Of a stretch of DNA of 8,998 bases, positions 1-6,397 are shown one piece after another. Numbering within the stretch: the first letter of the stretch is position 1; each line of letters starts with the position of its first letter. Source of the DNA: an uncultured Blautia sp. (lineage in GTDB: Bacteria; Bacillota; Clostridia; Lachnospirales; Lachnospiraceae); assembly GCA_900551075.1 (NCBI GenBank), contig URVB01000084.1:1-8998 (forward strand), written 5' to 3'. Made by a program: the position numbers and the translations under genes. The notes under the pieces are model-generated. The model was given only the letters and a program-made list of their open reading frames with translations. It was not told the origin of the DNA and searched no databases.

Positions 1-55
1 TAATGCTTTCGGGTTCATTCCGGCGTTTGCTAAATTGGTACAGAACGTATGACGT
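1..55. repeat. Left copy of a 55-bp terminal inverted repeat
   Basis: These bases are the exact reverse complement of 8944-8998. Identity ends between 55 and 56: the base before the shared ACGTCAT is C when read from the left end and T at the right end. The segment encodes the catalytic LRHTFCT motif of Tn916-type Int, but the recombinase entering it from position 56 reads it in another frame and stops at 30-32. An exact 55-base overlap at both contig ends is what a k=55 graph assembly leaves at a branch, so this is probably a junction of assembly and not a transposon terminus. Confidence 0.9.
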
Positions 56-584
56 GGACGTTATATACGGATGTGGGTTTCATTTCTTCCATGCAGCTGT
101 GGAGATATTTCTGGATGGTCTCCTGTTCTGCCTGCCGGATGTCTGTGATCCCCTGTCCCCGGAGCCAGTGGAAATACCGCCTCGCCACCCACTCCAAATC
201 CCCGGCGGTGTTCGGATGAAAATCATCGCTGGCGAGGAACTCATCCATAAGTCCCGTGTAGTAAGCGTCCAGTTCATACCGGGTTCCCCTTTTGGGAACG
301 TTCCAGAGATAAGCGCCGGTGCGCTCAAAGTGGGCGACCCTCCGCGCCGCCGTGGTAAGCATGGAGTGCCGCTCACGCTTGATTTGCCCGTTCTGGTACT
401 TATCCGTCACCCAGGCAATATACTCCTTTAGAACCTCCGGGGAATAGTCTTCCAGCCCCCGGCCCCGGAAAAACGTGATAATAGGGTTGTAGACGTCCCA
501 ATAGCTTCTGTAGGCTCCGTGGGGCTTTTGGCCGAGACGCATTGCTTCATCCAGCACCTGGTCAATCAGTGCCTGTACTTTCAT
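30..584 (-). CDS. Tyrosine recombinase / phage-type integrase, N-terminal part only
   Basis: This 184-codon leftward ORF resembles the N-terminal and core-binding (SAM-like) region of a site-specific tyrosine recombinase: an opening helical segment (RSYWDVYNPIITFF), a YSPEVLKEYIAWV helix, and a second core-binding-like stretch (FLASDDFHPNTAGDLEWVAR, then YFHWLRGQGITDI). The start at 584 is supported by AGGAGGG six bases upstream. The catalytic domain (R...K...HxxR...Y) is absent. From about residue 176 the frame enters the 55-bp repeat shared with Int, out of frame, and stops after VIRSVPI. The true protein should be roughly 300-400 residues, so this gene is cut by the window or by an assembly junction. 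GC content is visibly higher than in the cargo genes, suggesting a different origin. The family call rests on pattern recognition; target and partners are unknown. Confidence 0.7.
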   Translation of the reverse strand: MKVQALIDQVLDEAMRLGQKPHGAYRSYWDVYNPIITFFRGRGLEDYSPEVLKEYIAWVTDKYQNGQIKRERHSMLTTAARRVAHFERTGAYLWNVPKRGTRYELDAYYTGLMDEFLASDDFHPNTAGDLEWVARRYFHWLRGQGITDIRQAEQETIQKYLHSCMEEMKPTSVYNVHVIRSVPI

Positions 585-656
585 GGTATCCCTCCTCTGA
601 TAGTGGTATTTGAGCGGACAGGATTGTCCGCCAATACTATTATCGTGGATACCATG
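582..656. repeat. Nested inverted repeat over the recombinase start region
   Basis: Three concentric dyads share a centre near 620. The outer arms are CATGGTATCC (582-591) and GGATACCATG (647-656), perfect over 10 bp and including the recombinase start codon. The middle arms are ATAGT-gg-TATT (about 600-609) and AATACTAT (633-640). The inner hairpin is GCGGACA (614-620), loop GGAT, TGTCCGC (625-631). There is no T-tract on either side, so it is not a normal terminator. It could be an autoregulatory operator or a recombinase crossover/binding site. Confidence 0.65.
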
Positions 657-803
657 TAATCAGGAAATATGAAAGTTGGACCGGTTTTCGTGAGGATGGA
701 AAAAAAGGACTGCTGGAAATGTAATCAGGACATTTTTGTAGGGAAGTCCTCTTGGATACTTGATTCTTTTAAGAAATTCCTGATTATATAAATTTCCTGA
801 TAA
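654..803. repeat. Cluster of four ATCAGGA motifs, two per strand
   Basis: A 12-bp direct repeat ATGTAATCAGGA occurs at 654-665 and 719-730. The core recurs inverted as TCCTGAT at 778-784 and 795-801. The first and last copies share ten bases (ATCAGGAAAT at 659-668, reverse complement at 792-801). Repeated short sites on both strands beside a recombinase gene are reminiscent of arm-type or accessory binding sites; a regulator operator array is the alternative. The function is inferred from arrangement only. Confidence 0.5.
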
Positions 804-860
804 CTATTCTTCTTTTCATGTACTTCCACGTCAAAGACAGAAAAATGCCAACCTATCCCC

Positions 861-893
861 GGAAAAAGAAAAAACGCCGCACTTTGCGACGTT
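861..893 (-). terminator. Rho-independent terminator of the XRE regulator gene
   Basis: On the minus strand AACGTCGC (893-886), loop AAAGT, and GCGGCGTT (880-873) form an 8-bp stem with one G-U pair, followed by TTTTTCTTTTT. It lies about 35 bases past the stop of the leftward regulator. Confidence 0.85.
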
Positions 894-927
894 TCCAATA
901 GCAGCACAGACGAAAAAACGGAGGATT

Positions 928-1287
928 TTATTTCCCCGTTTCTTTGTTGTTCGCTTCCTGTATTCCCTTTGCTGTTGCCGTCATAATCGTTAGATCCCGG
1001 CTGCCCATATCGGCAAGCAGACTGTCAAGCTGCCGCCGCCCGGTAGATTTGTCCGTTTCCGCATTTGGAAAAAAGAACTGGTCTACTGACACATCTAAAA
1101 AGGTAACAAGCTCATAAAAGATTTGGAGGCTTGGGTGCTGTCCGCTGTTCTCAATGGACGCGATATAGCGCGGCGCAATGTTCAGCCTGTCCGCTAACTG
1201 GTTGCGTGAGATACCCTTTGCCTTTCTTGCTTCTTTTATGGCTTGCCCGAAAGCCTTAAAATCATACTTCACTTTGTCCTGCTTCAT
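928..1287 (-). CDS. XRE-family helix-turn-helix regulator, Tn916 Orf9-like
   Basis: This is a predicted cytoplasmic DNA-binding repressor. Residues about 13-68 form an XRE/Cro HTH (AIKEARKAKGISRNQLADRL, then APRYIASIENSGQHPS). The phrases YDFKAFGQAIKEAR and IENSGQHPS match Tn916 Orf9, which sits divergently next to orf7 and is thought to repress its transcription. A C-terminal tail of about 50 residues follows the HTH. The start is placed at ATG 1287 (119 residues) because AGGGTGA lies six bases upstream; the GTG at 1296 would put the purine-rich sequence directly against the start codon. A strong terminator follows. It is now separated from the orf7 homologue by the inserted cargo, so its operator may be in the 1297-1440 interval. 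Confidence 0.9.
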   Translation of the reverse strand: MKQDKVKYDFKAFGQAIKEARKAKGISRNQLADRLNIAPRYIASIENSGQHPSLQIFYELVTFLDVSVDQFFFPNAETDKSTGRRQLDSLLADMGSRDLTIMTATAKGIQEANNKETGK

Positions 1288-1330
1288 ATTTTTCACCCTA
1301 TTACATTTTACCGTTCACCTTTCTTTCTTG

Positions 1331-1378
1331 GATATGATTACACATATCATAGTATTGATAGTAATAGAGCATATATGC
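1331..1378. promoter_or_regulatory. Dyads in the divergent xre/tetR intergenic region
   Basis: GATATG (1331-1336), spacer ATTACA, CATATC (1343-1348) is a perfect 6-bp dyad, and GCATATATGC (1369-1378) is a perfect 10-bp palindrome. Both lie upstream of the leftward regulator and are candidate operators for it. I could not place a convincing -35/-10 pair for the leftward gene. Confidence 0.4.
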
Positions 1379-1413
1379 AGACTCGACGACCGGGAAATTT
1401 ATTTGAACGGTAA

Positions 1414-1442
1414 TTGACATTAAAATATCGTGGTGGTATTAT
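1414..1442 (+). promoter_or_regulatory. Sigma-A-type promoter of tetR
   Basis: A perfect -35 TTGACA (1414-1419), a 17-base spacer and a near-consensus -10 TATTAT (1437-1442) precede the tetR gene. Transcription should start near 1449, within the operator dyad at 1444-1462. Confidence 0.85.
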
Positions 1443-1443
1443 G

Positions 1444-1462
1444 TAAATGAATAGTTCATTCA
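1444..1462. promoter_or_regulatory. Operator 1, probable TetR autoregulatory site
   Basis: Read on the minus strand this is TGAATGAACTATTCATTTA. It matches the site at 2188-2206 at 17 of 19 positions. The forward strand contains the dyad ATGAAT-AGTTC-ATTCAT at 1447-1463. It covers the expected transcription start immediately after the -10, where a bound TetR dimer would block initiation. That this TetR is the ligand of the site is an inference from position and duplication. Confidence 0.75.
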
Positions 1463-1482
1463 TAAGAAGTGGAGGGTGGAAC

Positions 1483-2145
1483 ATGAATGATCGCATAAAG
1501 TCAATCACAGACGCTGCAACGTATTTATTCTTACAGCAAGGCTATTCTAAAACACAGATTAGCCATATTGCAAAAGCTGTCGGTGTATCTGTTGGTACAA
1601 TCTATCTCGATTTTGCCGGGAAAAAGGAAATCATGCACTTTGTCTTAAAATGTACCATAGACCCGGCATTTATCAATCAAAATTTTGAAAGACCTATTAC
1701 AGATGATTTATTTGTCGGTTTGGAAAATGATATTATTGCCGTATTTGAAAAAACAGGAAGCGATTTTGCAAAGCACCTTGTGAACAAAGCAGCCGATTAT
1801 GACCTTGAAACACTTGTGTCCGACGCTTTTGACATTCTTGCTCAATATGCAGTTGGTTGTCTATTCATTGAAAAAAATCAATTTGATTTCAAATTTTTAG
1901 CAGAGCATTACAGAGCGTACCGCAAAAAATTTCTTGAAACTATGACACAATACTTAACATCCTTTGTTGAAAGCGGCAACGTACGACCATTAGAGCAGCT
2001 TGAACTGACTACTACCTTGATTATTGAAATTTTATCATGGTGGGCGATGGATATACGGTACACGTCTTTTGAAACACAGGACATTCCCCCCGAACTCGCA
2101 AAAAAAGTCTGTATAGACAATATTATATCTGCATATAAATCCTAA
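1483..2145 (+). CDS. TetR/AcrR-family transcriptional regulator
   Basis: This 220-residue protein has the typical TetR length and an N-terminal HTH at about residues 6-50 (ITDAATYLFLQQGYSKTQISHIAKAVGVSVGTIYLDFAGKKEI). The C-terminal ligand and dimer region is helical, with no family signature I can name, so the inducer is unknown. The start is ATG 1483, eight or so bases after GGAGGG; an in-frame ATG at 1447 lies inside the operator and at or before the transcription start, so it is rejected. It has its own promoter and terminator. Two matching dyads, at its promoter and before the next gene, suggest it represses itself and the downstream envelope genes. Confidence 0.92.
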   Translation: MNDRIKSITDAATYLFLQQGYSKTQISHIAKAVGVSVGTIYLDFAGKKEIMHFVLKCTIDPAFINQNFERPITDDLFVGLENDIIAVFEKTGSDFAKHLVNKAADYDLETLVSDAFDILAQYAVGCLFIEKNQFDFKFLAEHYRAYRKKFLETMTQYLTSFVESGNVRPLEQLELTTTLIIEILSWWAMDIRYTSFETQDIPPELAKKVCIDNIISAYKS

Positions 2146-2178
2146 AAATTAGTGGCAGTCAACTGCCCCTGATTTTTT
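2144..2178 (+). terminator. Terminator after tetR
   Basis: The stem GGCAGT (2154-2159)/ACTGCC (2162-2167) is followed by TTTTTT (2173-2178). The stem can be lengthened by pairing the preceding AAAAATTA with TGATTTTT, so it could act in both directions. It starts at the tetR stop codon and separates tetR from the following genes. Confidence 0.7.
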
Positions 2179-2187
2179 ACCACATCA

Positions 2188-2206
2188 TGAATGAATAATT
2201 CATTTA
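2188..2206. promoter_or_regulatory. Operator 2, before the lipoprotein gene
   Basis: TGAATGAATAATTCATTTA contains the perfect dyad AATGAAT-A-ATTCATT (2190-2204) and matches operator 1 in inverse orientation at 17 of 19 positions. It lies between the tetR terminator and the lipoprotein start, where a promoter for the downstream operon is expected. AATAAT at 2194-2199 is a possible -10, but no good -35 is seen. Confidence 0.75.
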
Positions 2207-2229
2207 GTAAAGAAAGAGAGGTTTTCAAA

Positions 2230-3144
2230 ATGACAATGAAAAGAAAAATCATTAACGGTATGCTTATGGCGGCTTGCCTTTTTACCCTGTCGGGCTGTTC
2301 ACACTCTACTCCTGCACAAGCGGCAAACGAGCTGCAATTTAATCTAAACGGTATTTCAGACGTAACTATTTCTTATGATGAAGAAAGCGTTACCTTTTTC
2401 CAATCAGAAAATGACGAGCTAATAATCAAGGAATATATGACTGAAAACAAAAGCCGCTATTATGCTGACGTGAAGCAAGACAGTGGAAGTATTCACGTTA
2501 GCGAAGGTGGAAAGCCATTCCTCAAAAGCAATTTTACGAGGTACATAGAAATATATCTTCCGCAGGAATATCAGGCAAACCTTACTGTTACAACTACTGA
2601 CGGCAACATTGATATGTCTGATTTAACCTTAGACTTAAACTCGCTTCGTATTGACAGCACCGCCGGAACAGTACAATTAGACAACGCCGACGCTTCCGTT
2701 GTTCATTTGTCCTCTACAAGCGGAAAACTGGATTTAGGGAACATAACAGGCGAACAAATCAGACTTGATACCACCAGCGGTAACGTGACTTGTGCGGAGC
2801 TTAACGGAGCTGTCACCTATACCTCTACAAGTGGTGACATTGATGTAAAATCTGCTGTCGGCTCTGGAAGCTATCGGGCAAATAATTCCGGCAATCTAAA
2901 AGTGGCTTATACCGAAGTGACAGGCGACCTATCATTTTTTAACAAGAATGACGATATCGAATTGATACTCCCGCAGGATTTGGAATTTGAGTTTGAAGCG
3001 ACTACAAAAAACGGCTCTGTTTCTACATCATTTCAAGAAAGTATCAGCATTGACGGACGTACTACCCGTGGAACTGTCGGCAGCACTCCCACCGTCACGG
3101 TAAAAACAGAAACCAACAACGGGAATATAGCGGTGACGCAATGA
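2230..3144 (+). CDS. Surface lipoprotein with DUF4097-type beta-strand repeats
   Basis: This 304-residue predicted lipoprotein has an N-terminal lysine-rich start (MTMKRKIINGM), a hydrophobic stretch (LMAACLFTL) and a lipobox LSGC, so the mature chain should begin at Cys and be anchored on the outer face of the membrane. The rest is made of short repeated beta-strand units (DGNIDMSDLTL, STAGTVQLDNA, STSGKLDLGNI, TTSGNVTCAEL, STSGDIDVKSA, TKNGSVSTSF), as in the DUF4097 family, predicted right-handed beta-helix-like proteins of unknown role. The start is ATG 2230 after AGAAAGAGAGG; an earlier in-frame ATG at 2191 lies in the operator. The stop overlaps the next start (ATGA), so translation is probably coupled. 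Confidence 0.85.
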   Translation: MTMKRKIINGMLMAACLFTLSGCSHSTPAQAANELQFNLNGISDVTISYDEESVTFFQSENDELIIKEYMTENKSRYYADVKQDSGSIHVSEGGKPFLKSNFTRYIEIYLPQEYQANLTVTTTDGNIDMSDLTLDLNSLRIDSTAGTVQLDNADASVVHLSSTSGKLDLGNITGEQIRLDTTSGNVTCAELNGAVTYTSTSGDIDVKSAVGSGSYRANNSGNLKVAYTEVTGDLSFFNKNDDIELILPQDLEFEFEATTKNGSVSTSFQESISIDGRTTRGTVGSTPTVTVKTETNNGNIAVTQ

Positions 3145-4244
3145 AACAGCGGCTTTTTCCCATATTGATATTAGGTGTAGTCATTTTAGCCTGTATCGCG
3201 TTTTATTTTGGCGGCGGCTACACCGAATATAACCTTGCATACATTTTTTCCTTTGTGTTTCTGCTCTTTTACGCTCTCTTTTCGGCTTCAACAATTTTGG
3301 AAAAAATAGTGCAGATTATTATATATGCACTTGTTATGGTAGTACAGATACTTTTCAATACCTTAGTATTACGCAGTTTGTTTGAGAACAACGGTATAAT
3401 TGGCTGTTTATGCCGATTACTTGGAATACTGTTTATCTTTATTCCCATTATTATTAAGCAGATATTCTTTTACAGGCGCAATGGTTTTCCCTTTTGCGTA
3501 TTAGGTGAATATCCGGCACTGACCTATTCTGAACTGTTGAGTAACAAAAATGAAATAGCTTCTAAAATTGAAAAGCTGAAAAGTACAGGACAGGTATTGT
3601 CTAAAGCGCATTTGCAGGAAATTTTACATGACTTGCCGCGCCACAGCTCATTTTCTTACATCAACAACGGAAGCCTTACAGCAGAGTATTTTCAAAAAGC
3701 TGCTGAAAGTTTTAACGACGGCTTTATTTATCTTGTCATTACACAGACAAAAAGTGCGTCAAGTGAAGTAATCGGACTGTTTACCAACAGGCTATTTAAC
3801 CATGTGTCACTTTCTTTTGACAGAGATTTGCAGACGATTATCAGCTATAACGGCGGCGAAAAAATCAAGCCACCCGGACTTAACCCTGAACTGCTTGAAC
3901 ATCTGACAGAGAAAACAGGCGCGTCAATTATGCTTTATCAACTTCCGGCGACCCGTCAGCAGAAAAAAACCATGCTTGACAAGGTACAGGAAATAAACAA
4001 CGAGGGAAGCGCCTATAACTTAATTGGATTGGTATTCAAATTCTCGCGGAAACCCAATATTATGTTCTGTTCACAATTCACATATACCATGTTGGAAATT
4101 GCAGGGCTGAATTATTTTGAACAGAAAGCCGCCCGCGTCAAACCAACAGATTTTATAGAGCTTGACTATTACCGAAAGCTGCAATTTGTAGACAGGATTG
4201 TTTTAGATAACGGAGATAATGCGTATGGAGAAGAAAACTCGTAA
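3141..4244 (+). CDS. Membrane protein with C-terminal permuted NlpC/P60 (YiiX-like) domain
   Basis: This 367-residue protein has four likely membrane helices in residues 5-110 (around 5-23, 33-50, 55-77 and 86-110), a linker, then a soluble domain from about 195. The soluble domain shows the pattern of the circularly permuted papain-like NlpC/P60 superfamily: a histidine opening a strand (FNHVSLSFD, His221) and a later cysteine at a helix start (FCSQFTYTMLEIAG, Cys310). Members of that group include YiiX-like hydrolases and the LRAT-type acyltransferases/lipid hydrolases, so the substrate may be a lipid or a peptide; the sequence does not decide. Its start overlaps the lipoprotein stop by four bases, and its end overlaps the VTT gene, giving a tight operon. 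The family call is fairly firm; the activity is unproven. Confidence 0.8.
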   Translation: MKQRLFPILILGVVILACIAFYFGGGYTEYNLAYIFSFVFLLFYALFSASTILEKIVQIIIYALVMVVQILFNTLVLRSLFENNGIIGCLCRLLGILFIFIPIIIKQIFFYRRNGFPFCVLGEYPALTYSELLSNKNEIASKIEKLKSTGQVLSKAHLQEILHDLPRHSSFSYINNGSLTAEYFQKAAESFNDGFIYLVITQTKSASSEVIGLFTNRLFNHVSLSFDRDLQTIISYNGGEKIKPPGLNPELLEHLTEKTGASIMLYQLPATRQQKKTMLDKVQEINNEGSAYNLIGLVFKFSRKPNIMFCSQFTYTMLEIAGLNYFEQKAARVKPTDFIELDYYRKLQFVDRIVLDNGDNAYGEENS

Positions 4245-4650
4245 GCGAGTGATTGTTTATTGCATTTTATTTGTAGGGCTTATTGTAGGAATAACCGTTG
4301 TACTATTTCCCTATATTGAACGCCTGTCCGACCCTCAATCTCAGAATGACATAGAAGCATTATTAGAAAAAATGGGGGTTATGGGCTTCCTTGTAGTATT
4401 GGGTATTCAGATTTTACAAGTTGTTATTGCCTTTATCCCCGGTGAACCGGTAGAGATTTTTTCCGGCGCGTTATATGGAACGGTGGGCGGGCTTCTTATC
4501 TGCTTGTCCGGGTGTGTGATAGCTTCAACAATTATATTCGCCCTATCCAAACGGTACGGAAAGCCGCTTCTATATAGCTTGTTCAGCAAGGAAAAAGTGC
4601 AGGGGGAAGGGGAAAATGGCTGCAAGACAGCCGGAAATGTTCAATGGTGA
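4225..4650 (+). CDS. VTT-domain (DedA/TVP38) membrane protein, N-terminal half, frameshifted
   Basis: An N-terminal membrane helix (VIVYCILFVGLIVGITVVLF) is followed by the VTT core: FIPGEPVEIFSGALYG, then a glycine-rich membrane segment and FALSKRYG. These are standard DedA/TVP38 marks; related proteins (TMEM41B, VMP1 and bacterial DedA homologues) move lipids or polyprenyl carriers between leaflets. The frame ends in a non-VTT tail (GEGENGCKTAGNVQW), while the matching second half appears in another frame from about 4611, so one base has been lost near 4602-4616 (G-runs and an A-run). ATG 4225 is preferred because GGAG at 4212-4215 is nine bases away; ATG 4219 would leave only three. It overlaps the upstream gene by 20 bases. 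Confidence 0.8.
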   Translation: MEKKTRKRVIVYCILFVGLIVGITVVLFPYIERLSDPQSQNDIEALLEKMGVMGFLVVLGIQILQVVIAFIPGEPVEIFSGALYGTVGGLLICLSGCVIASTIIFALSKRYGKPLLYSLFSKEKVQGEGENGCKTAGNVQW

Positions 4651-6122
4651 CGTTCATTCTGTTTTTAATACCCGGAACGCCCAAAGATATGCTTACTTAC
4701 ATTGTCGGCGTAACAGATATGAGTGTTTGGAAATTTATAGGCATATCCACGTTTGCCCGTATTCCCTCTGTCCTTTCCTCAACAATTATTGGCTCAACTA
4801 TGCGGCAGGGGGAATGGAAAGTTTCTCTGATTGTATTTTTAGTCACGGGGATTATCGGGATAGTTGGGATTGGTTTTAAGGAACGAGTAATCCGTTTCTG
4901 TCAAAGCAGGGCAAACAAAGAGAAAAGGCTAACAGCAAAATGTGAGAGCTTGGATTTTGTCGAAGCAGCACACGGACACAAGGTATATCCTCTTATGTAT
5001 TGCCACATGGAAGTTGAGGGAAATTTAGATATAAGCCGTTTGCGGTCTGCTATCGCCCGATCCTGTCAATATGTGCCGGAAATCCTCTACACCTACGATT
5101 TTACAAGAGGACGCTTTATTGATAAAGGCTTTACCGTGGACGATACCATTAGCCGCGCCTCTGTCCTGCTACAATGGGATTTAGGCAAAAAACCGCAGTT
5201 GCAAATTGTGATGAATGGTGATGAAAATGAAATAACAATCGGCATGAGCCACATTCTGACTGACGGCGAGGGGTTTTTGCAATATCTATACTTGTTGGCT
5301 TCCCTTTATAACGGACAGACCCCCTCTTTTCCATTGGAGAATAGCAGAGATATTTCGCCTGTTTTGAGGAATATCCATATTGGGCGACCAACGGAACAGA
5401 CATGGCGACAACGGCACATTACCGTTCCACCTTTAAGGGCGGACAGCGATGGGAAACTGTATTTCTGTTTGTGTAGCCGTATTTGCCCTAAAGACTTTTC
5501 AGCTCTTTACAGCAAAAGTAAAAAACAAAATGTAACGCTCAATGACATATTTATTACTGCTTATGCCCGTGTAATATCCCGTTTGCATAAGATACAGACC
5601 ATTGTTATTCCCTGTCCGGCAGACTTGCGTGGATTTTCGTCTATGTCGGATAAATTGAGCATAGCAAACATGACGGGTATTTATAGAAAGATAGTTGTTG
5701 AAATTAAGCCGCAGCACTCTTTCCACGAAACCTTATTGCAAGTTCATATAGAAATGCAACTGCAAAAATCACGTTATCGTTGTTTTGTCGGTATACGCCC
5801 GTTAGACTATGTGTTTCACAAAATACCGCACCCTGTTATGGCACAGATTATTAAATGGACTTACCAATTATTCCCTGTTTCTTATACGAACTTCGGAAGA
5901 ATAGATCATACAAAACTGTTCTTTGAGGGCTGCAAAATTAAAAGCTGCTATACAACGGGGACGTACCGATTACCACCTGATTTTCAATTATCTGTAAGCA
6001 CATTTCAAAACGTGTGTACGCTAAACTGCACTTTAATAGGTCAGAATGAGGACAGTGTGACCGGGCAGAACATTTTAGATGAAGTCAAGAACGAAATTTT
6101 AGAATGGGTGAACATGAACTAA
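4644..6122 (+). CDS. VTT C-terminal half fused to a condensation-type acyltransferase domain
   Basis: Residues 1-80 continue the VTT fold interrupted upstream (FLIPGTPKDMLTYIVGV, FARIPSVLSSTIIGSTM, then a last membrane helix). After a basic linker (about 80-100), residues 105-490 form a CoA-dependent acyltransferase/condensation-superfamily domain. The catalytic HxxxDG is visible as SHILTDGEG (His203, Asp207, Gly208), with a late VSYTNFGRID segment resembling the conserved loop of alcohol acetyltransferase/WES-type enzymes. No stop or ribosome binding site separates the parts, so the intact ancestor should be one protein of about 630 residues: membrane VTT plus cytosolic acyltransferase. Upstream of 4644 the same frame reads KWLQDSRKCS, so this ATG is an internal methionine and not the ancestral start. 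The acyl donor and acceptor are unknown. Confidence 0.8.
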   Translation: MVTFILFLIPGTPKDMLTYIVGVTDMSVWKFIGISTFARIPSVLSSTIIGSTMRQGEWKVSLIVFLVTGIIGIVGIGFKERVIRFCQSRANKEKRLTAKCESLDFVEAAHGHKVYPLMYCHMEVEGNLDISRLRSAIARSCQYVPEILYTYDFTRGRFIDKGFTVDDTISRASVLLQWDLGKKPQLQIVMNGDENEITIGMSHILTDGEGFLQYLYLLASLYNGQTPSFPLENSRDISPVLRNIHIGRPTEQTWRQRHITVPPLRADSDGKLYFCLCSRICPKDFSALYSKSKKQNVTLNDIFITAYARVISRLHKIQTIVIPCPADLRGFSSMSDKLSIANMTGIYRKIVVEIKPQHSFHETLLQVHIEMQLQKSRYRCFVGIRPLDYVFHKIPHPVMAQIIKWTYQLFPVSYTNFGRIDHTKLFFEGCKIKSCYTTGTYRLPPDFQLSVSTFQNVCTLNCTLIGQNEDSVTGQNILDEVKNEILEWVNMN

Positions 6123-6140
6123 ATAACTATCAAAAGATGG

Positions 6141-6201
6141 CGACTAAGGGATAGCCAGTTAGTCGGCGGCTTTGATAAATTAAAGCCGCCGTTTTCTTTT
6201 T
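6141..6201 (+). terminator. Tandem hairpin terminator of the cargo operon
   Basis: A first stem CGACTAA (6141-6147)/TTAGTCG (6159-6165) abuts a strong stem GGCGGCTTT (6165-6173)/AAAGCCGCC (6182-6190) that is followed by GTTTTCTTTTT. The second stem is a clear rho-independent terminator, about 40 bases past the acyltransferase stop. The two stems share base 6165, so full formation of both may be exclusive at that pair. Confidence 0.9.
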
Positions 6202-6273
6202 GAAAAATTAGAGTACGGAGGGTGTGTTAAAGTCGCCCTTTTTAGGACACGGCGGTATCAAGGAGGTGCTGCC

Positions 6274-6357
6274 GTGTTATTTTTGTATCGACATAAACCG
6301 ACAAATCTTTTTTCAAAAAAAGCCCGCCCACCACCACCGGATATTCTGATTTTATAG
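6274..6357 (+). CDS. Possible 27-codon leader peptide ORF
   Basis: A GTG start follows AAGGAGGTG with seven-base spacing. The ORF reads MLFLYRHKPTNLFSKKARPP followed by PPDILIL, ending at TAG 6355-6357. The ribosome binding site lies in the loop of a hairpin (ACACGGC 6247-6253/GCCGTGT 6271-6277) whose right arm contains the start codon. A terminator follows 40 bases downstream. That layout, and the run of four prolines, fit a translated leader in an attenuator; Tn916 has a comparable leader ORF before tet(M). I do not recognise the peptide, and it could be a chance ORF. Confidence 0.4.
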   Translation: MLFLYRHKPTNLFSKKARPPPPDILIL

Positions 6358-6397
6358 GTAAACACACACATCATTATAATGCTGTTTATATTTCCTT

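Larger units (their letters stand above)
585..927. other. Gene-free stretch between the recombinase and the XRE gene
   Basis: I see no credible gene here. The stretch holds the outer and inner dyads next to the recombinase, four ATCAGGA motifs, and the XRE-gene terminator at its right end. A leftward 60-codon ORF (725-907) crosses the terminator hairpin and has no recognisable domain, so it is not called. Confidence 0.6.

Noticed and set aside
1..55. Terminal inverted repeat of a transposon
   Set aside because: The sequence is an internal piece of int coding for the catalytic motif, and its exact 55-bp length suggests an assembly overlap.
3..431. Rightward 142-codon ORF at the left edge
   Set aside because: It is the antisense of the recombinase, which has a strong ribosome binding site and recognisable family features.
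725..907. Leftward 60-codon ORF
   Set aside because: It runs through the terminator hairpin of the XRE gene, has no domain, and no clear ribosome binding site.
1288..1296. GTG start for the XRE regulator
   Set aside because: The Shine-Dalgarno would be adjacent to or overlap the start codon; ATG 1287 has correct spacing to AGGGTGA.
1447..1482. Upstream in-frame ATG for tetR
   Set aside because: It lies in the operator and at or before the predicted transcription start; ATG 1483 has a good GGAGGG.
2191..2229. Upstream in-frame ATG for the lipoprotein gene
   Set aside because: It lies inside operator 2 and would spoil the signal peptide; ATG 2230 gives a normal lipoprotein leader.
4616..4879. 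ORF in a third frame across the VTT frameshift
   Set aside because: Its translation has no hydrophobic or family pattern, while the other two frames make a continuous VTT domain.
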